Source of the DNA: Lachnospiraceae bacterium 10-1
GTDB lineage: Bacteria > Bacillota > Clostridia > Lachnospirales > Lachnospiraceae
Direction: 5' to 3'
Length of the DNA stretch: 64,000 nt
Assembly (NCBI GenBank): GCA_000403495.2
Contig: KE159820.1
Span: forward strand, 222,004 to 286,003
This document shows positions 53,120 through 61,002 of this stretch, piece after piece (the stretch's first letter is position 1; each line of letters opens with the position of its first letter). A program made the translations under genes and the position numbers. Under the pieces are notes generated by a model that worked only from the letters and a program-made list of their open reading frames with translations, was not told the DNA's origin and did not search any database.

Positions 53120-54289
53120 TTAGCTATTATAGAAAGTTTCCCCATTACAACACTCATTTTTATTGGGAATATAATTAATTGCACATATTATTCTACTTCT
53201 TTGAACTACATCTCCACTGGCAATACAATTTCCTTTAGCGCATCCTTCTATTGGCTTGAAATTTTGACAAGAACTACATCGCCTACGCTCCTTTTTCATT
53301 CCATGCCCATCACATCTAATCATTTCATAGCCTACAATATATTTTTGTAGCTCATCTTCCGATATTGTTTTCTTTAGTACATCTCCTCTTTCATTTTTCA
53401 ATTCGAAATAAATTTCCTTGCCATTCATATCTGATTTTAACCCAATGTTATTATTTAATAAACCTTCCTCATTTAATGCATCTATTTCTTCACAATCGAG
53501 ATTTTCAACAAAGTCCAATATATCTCTCATAATTGATACCGATAATCCATAACCACCATAATTATATTCATAAAATAAATTTCCATAATATTCACCCTCT
53601 TTTAAGGTTATCGCTATCACATAATCTCTTGACTTATAATCATCTGATAAATCATGATACATCTTATTTTTCTCCTCATACTGATACTTATATTGATGTT
53701 CTTCTCGATATTGTTCATTAAGAATTTTATCATGAGCGGCATCTTCTACGAATTTTAAATGCATTGCATTTATTCCATTTTGCTTAAACCTTTTTATGGT
53801 TTCACTTCCGTAAAATTTATAGAATTCCTCTCTGCATTGTTTTAATGCCTCAAGCTGCGTAGATAGAAACCGATCAAAAAAACTTTCCGGAATATGTAAT
53901 CTACTTGAAAACTGCTTTTTTCTCTTATCTATCGTCTTTCGTGTCCTAGCATATCCAAGTACTCCTATTGATACACCTAACACCCCTGCCAATTCCCAAG
54001 GTGTTACTTCATAAACTTTCTCTATTGCGTCATAAATATTGATTTCAATTCCTATTCCTTGATCATCTTTTCTTAAAAGATCCAAAAACTTATCATAACC
54101 AATATGGCATCCTCTATAGGGTTCTTTAATATACCATGGAGCATTGTCCATGATTTCTGAAAAATATCCCAAAGAAGCTCCCCAGTCACCACACTCTGTA
54201 TCATCTTGATAATTTTTTTTACTATTCTCAGCGCAGCAACCTTTATTAGAGCCAAATTCACACGTTTCACATGTCATATTTAATTTCAT
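53120..54289 (-). CDS. Cys-rich protein with internal HTH, hypothetical
   Basis: A 389-residue protein. A Cys cluster opens it (MTCETCEFGSNKGCCAENS, then ECGDWG) and another closes it (RRRCSSCQNFKPIEGCAKGNC then IICAINYIPNKNEC); both look like zinc- or metal-binding knuckles. Around residues 85-125 is a helix-turn-helix-like segment (YEVTPWELAGVLGVSIGVLGYARTRK). The middle is Tyr- and Glu-rich. No membrane helices. AT-rich composition and its position at the end of the nuclease cluster suggest mobile-element cargo. I do not recognise the family. Confidence 0.7.
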   Translation of the reverse strand: MKLNMTCETCEFGSNKGCCAENSKKNYQDDTECGDWGASLGYFSEIMDNAPWYIKEPYRGCHIGYDKFLDLLRKDDQGIGIEINIYDAIEKVYEVTPWELAGVLGVSIGVLGYARTRKTIDKRKKQFSSRLHIPESFFDRFLSTQLEALKQCREEFYKFYGSETIKRFKQNGINAMHLKFVEDAAHDKILNEQYREEHQYKYQYEEKNKMYHDLSDDYKSRDYVIAITLKEGEYYGNLFYEYNYGGYGLSVSIMRDILDFVENLDCEEIDALNEEGLLNNNIGLKSDMNGKEIYFELKNERGDVLKKTISEDELQKYIVGYEMIRCDGHGMKKERRRCSSCQNFKPIEGCAKGNCIASGDVVQRSRIICAINYIPNKNECCNGETFYNS

Positions 54290-54563
54290 CTTTATACATT
54301 CCCTTTCGTCTTTTCAAACTTAGAGCATTATGTTAAACATTTCTCTTATATTACCAAAAAGATCTAAGCATATTTTATCACAGCGTATCTTTCCTGGAAA
54401 TGACATTTTGATAAAGATGAGCAGAAGAAAACCCCCAAATCTTGTTTGACTTGGAGGCTTGATTCTAACCATTTCGCTATCTCTTTATAAATGAATCCAT
54501 CTACTGGTTAATTACTTATCATTTCTTTTATCTTCTTTTCCCACTTTTGAGCACCTCTAAAGA

Positions 54564-55586
54564 TTACTGCTCCTTTTCATGCCACTGTCTTACTATTTTT
54601 TCAACCTCTGCTATCAACTGCTCCCTTTCTGGAATATAGTAAGTATATTTAGATGCAAAAATATTAGTTGATAAACCACCCAAAGCATATTCTGCTGCAA
54701 TTGCATCTTTATCTGTGCAAAGAATAATACCTATTGGCTTATTGTCTCCCTCATCATTTACTTCATTTTCGTAGTAATTAAGGTACATATTTAATTGGCC
54801 TACCGCTTCTGGCATTAACTTAGTTGTTTTTAATTCTATTATCACATATGACTTCAGTGGTTTGTTATAAAACACCATGTCTGCATAATAATGTGTATTA
54901 TTAATAGTTATTCTCTGCTGTGTCCCCACAAACATAAAGCCTCGTCCTAATTCGAGCAGGAACTTTTCGATCTGCCTGACCAGTGCCTTTTCCAAATCAC
55001 TTTCCAGCATTGGCTTGTTCTCTGGTACACCCAAAAACTCAAATACATATGGATCTTTTATAATATCCTTCGGCTCATTAATTTCAATTCCATTTAATGC
55101 CAAATTTAACACTTCCTCTTTGTTAACATCCCCTTTCGATAACAGCAATCTCTCATATAGAGAAGTGTTAATCTGTCTCTTCAACTCCCGTACAGACCAA
55201 TTTGCATTAATTGCTTCTTTCTCATAAAAATCCCTCTTATTCTTATCAGAAATAGACAAAAGTTCACAATAATGCGTCCACGTCAATTTGCCAGTCAGTG
55301 ATTGGCAATTCTCGTAGTTCAAATAAAACGCACGCATATTTTGAAGATTTGACCTTGAAAATCCTTTACCAAACTCTGCAGTTAATGTTTTAGATAACTG
55401 TTTTAAGGTCTGCTCTCCATATGTAGCTCGGATACTATCATTTTGTTCATAACGAACAATTATCTCTCCGATTTTCCAATATGCAGCAATCAGCTCATTA
55501 TTCACTTCCCGTGCGACATTATTACGTGCCACATCAAGTATATTTTTTATATCATTAATTAATGGCTTCATTAATTGACTATCCAT
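54564..55586 (-). CDS. YhcG-like PD-(D/E)XK nuclease (DUF1016)
   Basis: A 340-residue protein of the YhcG/DUF1016 family. The N-terminal domain (residues 1-150) has NNELIAAYWKIGEIIVRYEQ, YGEQTLKQLSKTLTAEFGKGFS and LTWTHYCELLSISDKNKRDF. The C-terminal PD-(D/E)XK nuclease fold has YADMVFYN followed by YVIIELKTTKL, giving the D and ExK residues. Members occur beside restriction and other defence genes. It begins 21 bases after the ATPase stop with AGGTAGG upstream, so it belongs to the same leftward operon. Confidence 0.88.
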   Translation of the reverse strand: MDSQLMKPLINDIKNILDVARNNVAREVNNELIAAYWKIGEIIVRYEQNDSIRATYGEQTLKQLSKTLTAEFGKGFSRSNLQNMRAFYLNYENCQSLTGKLTWTHYCELLSISDKNKRDFYEKEAINANWSVRELKRQINTSLYERLLLSKGDVNKEEVLNLALNGIEINEPKDIIKDPYVFEFLGVPENKPMLESDLEKALVRQIEKFLLELGRGFMFVGTQQRITINNTHYYADMVFYNKPLKSYVIIELKTTKLMPEAVGQLNMYLNYYENEVNDEGDNKPIGIILCTDKDAIAAEYALGGLSTNIFASKYTYYIPEREQLIAEVEKIVRQWHEKEQ

Positions 55587-55607
55587 AAGTCTTACACCTA
55601 CCTTTAC

Positions 55608-56648
55608 TCAACATGGAATTCCACTTTTTGTATCATCTTGAAAATTTGCACAGACACCACCTGTGACTATCATCTTTGCATGATATGTATCCCCGATCAT
55701 ATTCTTGGCTATAAATATCTCTTCTATGTTCTTTTTCTCACTTTCCATGTTATACAGCCAGTCTCGATATAGAAGCAGTATATTGTCCGGATAAGTAAGC
55801 TTATATTCCAAATCAGATAAAAGTGGTCTACGATCTGCTCTTTTCTCAATTTCTTTGCCTGGAATACAATATGCCCCAATAATCGGTACTGACAACTGAC
55901 CCGCAATTGTTCTGATATTCTTCAAAACATAATCCATTCTTTCTTTAGCAAAACGATTCCCTTCGTCCTCAATCATCTGTATATCATCAATAATAACTAA
56001 ATCAACACTATTGCTCATTATCTCAGACATAATATTTTTTATTTCCAAATAATTTTGGTTCGCATTATAAAATAAAATTTCATCACTATTTCTATTTTCA
56101 ATGCACTTAATTACTTTCTCCCATTCTGAATCTGTCATTTGTCTCTGTACTATTTTTTGAAGAGATATATGGCTATCAATCGACAAGAGCCGGACGGACA
56201 ACTCTTCAACAGCATTTTTAAAATTAATGAAAAGAACACGTTTTCCTTTTGCAGCATTATGTTTTGCTATGTTAAGCAAATAATCGGTTTTTCCAGAACC
56301 ACTTACCCCTGCAATTAATGTAAGACTTTGTTTAATCATAATCACTCTGGAATCTACGTCAATAATGCCAGTTAAAGCAATTTGTTGCTCAGACTGACTC
56401 ATGCAATTAACCATCACATCTTTTGCATTAATTACACCCATTTTTTTCTTCTTTAACCAATCAAGCTGACCATTATATTCCCATTCAAATATATCCCAAT
56501 TAAATTCCGGTATTTTTACATTGAAATCTCCCTCATCTTTAAACTGAACATTGTATTTTGGCCGTATCTGATTAATCAATATTGCCTCATATGCCACCTC
56601 TTCTGACTCATTAGTTATCTCTACATATTCTATCCTTTTCATCCACAA
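55608..56648 (-). CDS. RecA/DnaB-like ATPase with the rear half of a GIY-YIG domain
   Basis: A 346-residue frame; an ATG at 56642 is equally possible. Residues 3-70 (RIEYVEITNESEEVAYEAIL, then INQIRPKYN) match the second half of a GIY-YIG nuclease, with its Glu and the final Asn. From about residue 95 on is a RecA/DnaB-type ATPase: Walker A IAGVSGSGKTDYLL and Walker B VDLVIIDDIQMI, followed by PLLSDLEYKL near a replicative-helicase-like motif. The front half of GIY-YIG is encoded in another frame just upstream (56611-56670) and is cut short. The ATPase itself looks intact and may still be made. Confidence 0.75.
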   Translation of the reverse strand: MWMKRIEYVEITNESEEVAYEAILINQIRPKYNVQFKDEGDFNVKIPEFNWDIFEWEYNGQLDWLKKKKMGVINAKDVMVNCMSQSEQQIALTGIIDVDSRVIMIKQSLTLIAGVSGSGKTDYLLNIAKHNAAKGKRVLFINFKNAVEELSVRLLSIDSHISLQKIVQRQMTDSEWEKVIKCIENRNSDEILFYNANQNYLEIKNIMSEIMSNSVDLVIIDDIQMIEDEGNRFAKERMDYVLKNIRTIAGQLSVPIIGAYCIPGKEIEKRADRRPLLSDLEYKLTYPDNILLLYRDWLYNMESEKKNIEEIFIAKNMIGDTYHAKMIVTGGVCANFQDDTKSGIPC

Positions 56649-56670
56649 ATCTATATAAATAAAATCCCAT
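56611..56670 (-). pseudogene. Front end of a GIY-YIG domain, broken before its core
   Basis: ATG at 56670 has GGAGG six bases upstream, the best ribosome site in this interval. It reads MGFYLYRFVDEKDRI, a typical GIY-YIG opening (G-x-Y followed by a beta strand), then runs into CRDN and a stop at 56611. The expected YVG(x)T core and the segment linking it to RIEYVEI are missing. An internal deletion that also shifted the frame explains both this fragment and the truncated N-terminus of the ATPase frame. Confidence 0.6.
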
Positions 56671-56686
56671 TTCCCGCCTCCATTAG

Positions 56687-57151
56687 TTATTCTTCATCTT
56701 CAAAACCATACTTTTCTAATATCTTAGAATAGTCCTTAATTTCTTTTTCAAATCTAAAGATATAATTACCATCAAACCAATATTCTTCTTCCACTCCTTC
56801 TGCTGTAGGAAAAATTACAGACTCACGGTCGCTGTTGACAATTCCCCATCTTCCGTCATGATCATAACTCACTACCCATACAGGTTCACCATTCATTCTA
56901 TCTACCTTAATTTTTTTTAATGGAACATTATCCTCTTGCATCTGCATGCGGAGCAATGCTGTAATCGAATTATCTAACGCTTCCTTCAACTTAATTTCTT
57001 TATCACTTAATGTTTTTATAACCTCTTCCAGCAATTCTCTGGATTGCCTCCATTTAGAACGAATGGCTTTTTTATTCTTCTTCATAATATATAGTTGATG
57101 GTTCATTTTACGGATTCTTTCATATTCATTCTTACTTTCCGAATTTTCCAT
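56687..57151 (-). CDS. Small coiled-coil protein of the nuclease cluster, hypothetical
   Basis: A 154-residue soluble protein. Residues 1-75 are a basic, probably coiled-coil helix (YIMKKNKKAIRSKWRQSREL). The rest is a small beta-rich region (PVWVVSYDHDGRWGIVNSDR, then YWFDGNYIFRFEKEI). AAGGAG precedes the ATG. It lies 92 bases after the PD-(D/E)XK gene and 16 bases before the broken GIY-YIG start, so it is part of the operon. No family recognised. Confidence 0.7.
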   Translation of the reverse strand: MENSESKNEYERIRKMNHQLYIMKKNKKAIRSKWRQSRELLEEVIKTLSDKEIKLKEALDNSITALLRMQMQEDNVPLKKIKVDRMNGEPVWVVSYDHDGRWGIVNSDRESVIFPTAEGVEEEYWFDGNYIFRFEKEIKDYSKILEKYGFEDEE

Positions 57152-57243
57152 TGTACTATTTCTCCTTCATTCTACGTTACTTTGTCTGTTTTAAATCATA
57201 TCAAAGTTCTTTTGTTTTTACCACTATTCAGTGAATATGTGCA

Positions 57244-58884
57244 TTATAAGTAGTCCAAATGAAGCTCTCCATTTTCCACCAAAATTTTATATTCTCCAAT
57301 CTCAAATTCTTTATATTCATTTGACGATGAAATATACTTGACTTCTGTCCGCAGCTGACTAATTTCTTCCCACATCCTTTTTAAATTCAACTTTCCATCA
57401 TTAATGTACCTTCTCAAATAGTAAACCAGCATATACTCTGAGATCATATGCTTATCTGCTATATGCATTTGATTTCGTTTATCAACTAAAATATAACAAA
57501 ATGTCGGCGTTTCTTTTGGACTTACATACCTTTTATCTTCTTTAAATATAAAATCCATGCTGCCGGGTCTGGACATAAATTCTTGGTGTTTTGAAATCTG
57601 GTCAGAATATGCCTTAATTAATGTTTTGAATATTCTTCCATACGCTTTATCTATTTCGTCAAAATAATGATTATCTCTCCACTTTGCCTCCATTATCAAC
57701 ACTATATTTTGAGACATATCATAAATAGCGCAATCAACATCGCTTTCGATTTTACTTCCTTCTCCATTAACAAATTTATATTTCCTTGTCCTAGCTACAG
57801 CAACATTCTGCACACCTTCCAGCAACTTATCTATACGTTCCTCTGTTACTTTTGATATTGTATTTTCCCTATTTAAAATCTTTAATCCTTTTGAATAATG
57901 ACCATTTATTATATTGAATTGCCAGTCGTTTACTCTTATCAGAGACGGTACAGTTACAATATTTTCTTCCACTTCAAACAAAGGAAATTCTAACACATTG
58001 GAATTTCCTCTGTTTATTAAATAATCAATTATTGTCTGCACTCTATCCCGCTTCAATCCACTGACCTTACATATTTCATCAATACAATTATTTTTATTAA
58101 GTACAAGCAATACTTCTCTGCCAATTTCATATATATCTTCTGTGAAATCCTTATATATATTAATTGCAATTGATTTTAGCATGGCCCGATAGTAGAAATA
58201 TCCTAAAACCCCTGACAACTGTTTAGGGTGAGTAAACACACTACTTCTCACATTGGCTAACCATTTATTCAAATCCTTTTCTACAATCTCCCTACAAAGC
58301 CCATATAGTCCTAACTCCGTATGTTCCTCCAATTTCTCAATTTTTATTTGTTCAAGAACCACTTTGCTCCAAAAGGCTTTTATTATCTCCAGTGTTTGTA
58401 TCTGCTCTTCTTTACTCGCGTCTGGATTATCAACTCCGTAAAAATAAATATCTGTTTCTTTTAGCTCATCCACAACCCATGATGTCGTCAGTTTATAAGT
58501 GTTATTTTTTATGTGATTAAGTTGTGCTTTAGAAAATGGATTAATATCATTTACCTCTCTGGCAAATCTATAGTCCTGAAACATTAAATAAAGCTCTTGA
58601 TCTAAATCTTTTACATACTTTTTTAAGCTCCGAATATTAATTTTACCTTTCTTTATCTTTATCCCCCTATCCACTGTTTTAGAATATAAAAAACCCGCTA
58701 TACAACGTCTAAATAAATTATCAATATCCTCTGGTGCTTTTTGTAAAACTCCTAGCTCAATAGCAATTAATGGATAAAAAAGATAATAATTCATATTGTG
58801 TGATTGGAAATATTTACCCATTCCCATTTCCACATACTGATTAATCCTCTCACTTAATGTTCCCAATAATTCAAATTCATCCAT
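57244..58884 (-). CDS. Large protein with C-terminal PD-(D/E)XK-like nuclease motif
   Basis: About 546 residues. GAGGTG lies four bases before the ATG at 58884, which is favoured over a TTG at 58896. Most of the protein is helical, with a winged-helix-like segment near 270-300 (EICKVSGLKRDRVQTIIDYLINRG). Around residues 375-405, KIESDVDCAIYDMSQNIVLI then MEAKW gives the spacing D...ExK of PD-(D/E)XK nucleases. No methyltransferase accompanies it. It resembles restriction-like proteins of defence islands, but I cannot name the family. Located between the DUF3800 and coiled-coil genes in an AT-rich operon. Confidence 0.7.
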   Translation of the reverse strand: MDEFELLGTLSERINQYVEMGMGKYFQSHNMNYYLFYPLIAIELGVLQKAPEDIDNLFRRCIAGFLYSKTVDRGIKIKKGKINIRSLKKYVKDLDQELYLMFQDYRFAREVNDINPFSKAQLNHIKNNTYKLTTSWVVDELKETDIYFYGVDNPDASKEEQIQTLEIIKAFWSKVVLEQIKIEKLEEHTELGLYGLCREIVEKDLNKWLANVRSSVFTHPKQLSGVLGYFYYRAMLKSIAINIYKDFTEDIYEIGREVLLVLNKNNCIDEICKVSGLKRDRVQTIIDYLINRGNSNVLEFPLFEVEENIVTVPSLIRVNDWQFNIINGHYSKGLKILNRENTISKVTEERIDKLLEGVQNVAVARTRKYKFVNGEGSKIESDVDCAIYDMSQNIVLIMEAKWRDNHYFDEIDKAYGRIFKTLIKAYSDQISKHQEFMSRPGSMDFIFKEDKRYVSPKETPTFCYILVDKRNQMHIADKHMISEYMLVYYLRRYINDGKLNLKRMWEEISQLRTEVKYISSSNEYKEFEIGEYKILVENGELHLDYL

Positions 58885-59058
58885 AATGCACCTCAAGCTA
58901 ACACATTTTATTAAGCTTTCAATTTATAAGCTACTCCTTAGGAATTTGCTGTTTCTTTTTTGGCTATATTATAAATGACTTTCCTGTATTTTCTCTATCA
59001 TTTCAACCACCTCGTTATATTCTATAAATTAACTCCCAATTTTCCTGTTCAGCATTTG

Positions 59059-60555
59059 CTATAAAATATCCACATAGTACTTTCCATTAACCAATGAAAA
59101 CACCACTTCTTCCGGTAAAATTTTGATTCCGGAGTTAGCCATTCCAACCATTGTTATTGCCCAATCTGTATATTTGTCTGGAATCCTGTAACAATTTGCT
59201 TTCTTATTCTCCTCTATTGTAACCAAAGGAACCCCGTTTTTATCTATTCCAACCGATAAAACCATATACTGATTGTGCCCTTCTCGGATTCTTAATTTCG
59301 GTTGTCTGGAAATGTCCTTATATACCTTAGCTCCTTTTTGATTAAAAAAATACTCAGCGGAGTCATTAGCAATAGGTTCTACTGGCAATTTATTGCTTAT
59401 ATGATCAAAATGACTTTGAAGCTGTTCACACGCAAACAAATTAAAATTCTTTGGCTGCATGTCATAATTATCGTTCCTTATTTCATCTGCATTTTCAAAA
59501 TGGCTCATATACTGTAGTAATGCTATAAATGAAACTAAATCGTCTGAATATATACCTGCATATGTACTATACCAATACTTATTATCAATACATATTATCT
59601 TGTACAATTTTTTATATAAATTAAGTTGTCTATTGTTGAGTACAAACCATTCAGTGCCTAATAATGTTTTCTGAACTTTTTCATTTGCACTATCATTAAT
59701 TAATGCCGTATGGAGCGATTTCATTAATCTTGAAATAAGACCAACAAACATGTCCGCCATTCTTATTCCAATATAGTCAGCTGAGTTCCCCTCTTTCACA
59801 TCCTTTATTCCAATATCTCTAGCGGCATTTAATGTGTTACCTGTATTTCCCTCCTTATCAATCACAAGAGAAAACTCCTTTAAATTCATTTCGTTGCACA
59901 ACTTATTAAAACCATCAAATGGTGCAAAATATCTCCAATCTAAACTACTAATGGGTTGCACATCATCTAATAAAAGTATAATCTGTTCAAAAACATTATT
60001 TTCTCGTTCTTTAAGTGTGACATTCATCTTATTTTTTTCAATTCTTTGTTCAAAAAATATATGTAATTCTTTCACAAAATCATACGGTTTATTATATATC
60101 GCTTGTATTACTTTAACTGGACGATATACAAGAAGTGCCTTAACAATTGAATATTTCATTAAATCAACATCAACCAACCAAGAATTATGATAGTCCATAA
60201 ATAACTGGTTGATAACATACTCGATTTTACTAAACACAGAAAAATAAACTATAATTTCCTTACTATATATTGAAAGTAAATCTTCATAAAACTCTATTGA
60301 ATGCTTATTTAACGAAGCAAATCCGTATTGCAAATTTTTCTGCTTCATGGTAATACTTTTTAATTCCCCATTTATTTTTCTTCCCTCATATTTGGTTTCA
60401 AAATCACTATATCTTTTACAAATTTTAACTTCATTTTCCTCACTCCATCCCACAATAGCTGTGGTAAAATTATCATAATAATTATTGGCCGTTACCGTAT
60501 TATAATTTATCTTTCGATTGTGTTCTGTTTCATCATAAAAGAAACAATATTTCAT
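59059..60555 (-). CDS. DUF3800-family protein
   Basis: A 498-residue protein starting with AGAGGTAAC before the ATG at 60555. The DUF3800 pattern is visible: an N-terminal acidic strand CFFYDETEHNRK, a distal Asp in FSLVIDKEGNTGNT, and the closing motif SADYIGIRMADMFVGLISRL. The fold is thought to be RNase H-like, and members are frequent in defence islands. This copy is longer than simple DUF3800 proteins, with about 200 extra C-terminal residues that include a beta-rich tail. It is the first gene of the cluster. Confidence 0.8.
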   Translation of the reverse strand: MKYCFFYDETEHNRKINYNTVTANNYYDNFTTAIVGWSEENEVKICKRYSDFETKYEGRKINGELKSITMKQKNLQYGFASLNKHSIEFYEDLLSIYSKEIIVYFSVFSKIEYVINQLFMDYHNSWLVDVDLMKYSIVKALLVYRPVKVIQAIYNKPYDFVKELHIFFEQRIEKNKMNVTLKERENNVFEQIILLLDDVQPISSLDWRYFAPFDGFNKLCNEMNLKEFSLVIDKEGNTGNTLNAARDIGIKDVKEGNSADYIGIRMADMFVGLISRLMKSLHTALINDSANEKVQKTLLGTEWFVLNNRQLNLYKKLYKIICIDNKYWYSTYAGIYSDDLVSFIALLQYMSHFENADEIRNDNYDMQPKNFNLFACEQLQSHFDHISNKLPVEPIANDSAEYFFNQKGAKVYKDISRQPKLRIREGHNQYMVLSVGIDKNGVPLVTIEENKKANCYRIPDKYTDWAITMVGMANSGIKILPEEVVFSLVNGKYYVDIL

Positions 60556-60763
60556 TTTGTTACCTCTTTAGCATTCATCTTTAAATATATCTAAAAGAAT
60601 ATCATAAAACAACATCCTTTACCATAAAATACCAATATATTTGTTCATACCTTTATGGTTATAGTATAAATGAATATTCTAACGCTGTGTTTGACATTTT
60701 TCTGTTCCTCCTTTTAAAATTGAATTGAAAAGAGCATCCCTCTATGGAATGCCCTATATAAAA

Positions 60764-60795
60764 AATAGGGATACTCTCATTCAAGTATCCCTATT
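60764..60795. terminator. Strong hairpin terminator
   Basis: AATAGGGATACT (60764-60775) pairs perfectly with AGTATCCCTATT (60784-60795) over an 8-base loop. A-rich sequence flanks the left side, which supports termination of leftward transcripts coming from the recombinase. Confidence 0.7.
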
Positions 60796-60975
60796 GTCTA
60801 TCACTGTATCTGAAAGTCCTCTATTCACTTTCATTGTCAGGATTTTTTGTGTTCCCCGTACCGAGGTCTAACGCCACAACTACGGTTACTTTCTTCACAA
60901 GTATCTTTTCCTTATGATTTTCACCGATTTTGTTGAAACTGAAAAATGTCACAAAGTGCGTAAATTCAAGGATTT

Positions 60976-60999
60976 CAACATATCACAAGTGATATGTTG
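60976..60999. repeat. Perfect palindrome after the recombinase gene
   Basis: CAACATATCAC and GTGATATGTTG are separated by only AA. It starts right after the recombinase stop (61003) when read leftward. It could be a protein-binding dyad, part of a recombination site, or a weak terminator without a T-run. Confidence 0.6.
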
Positions 61000-61002
61000 G
61001 TA

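Larger units (their letters stand above)
60556..61002. other. Spacer between recombinase and DUF3800 gene
   Basis: No intact gene is supported. The minus strand carries a 55-to-60-codon open stretch without a start (VEILEFTHFVTFFSFNKIGE, then KILVKKVTVVVALDLGTGNT, stop near 60826), probably a gene remnant. The interval also holds the terminator at 60764-60795 and the palindrome at 60976-60999. Confidence 0.45.

Noticed and set aside
54420..54480. A tRNA 3' end, from GGTTAGAATCAAGCCTCCA-like sequence on the minus strand.
   Set aside because: No matching 5' acceptor strand, D-arm or anticodon arm upstream. It may be a chance match or a tiny tRNA remnant at an integration site, but is too weak to call.
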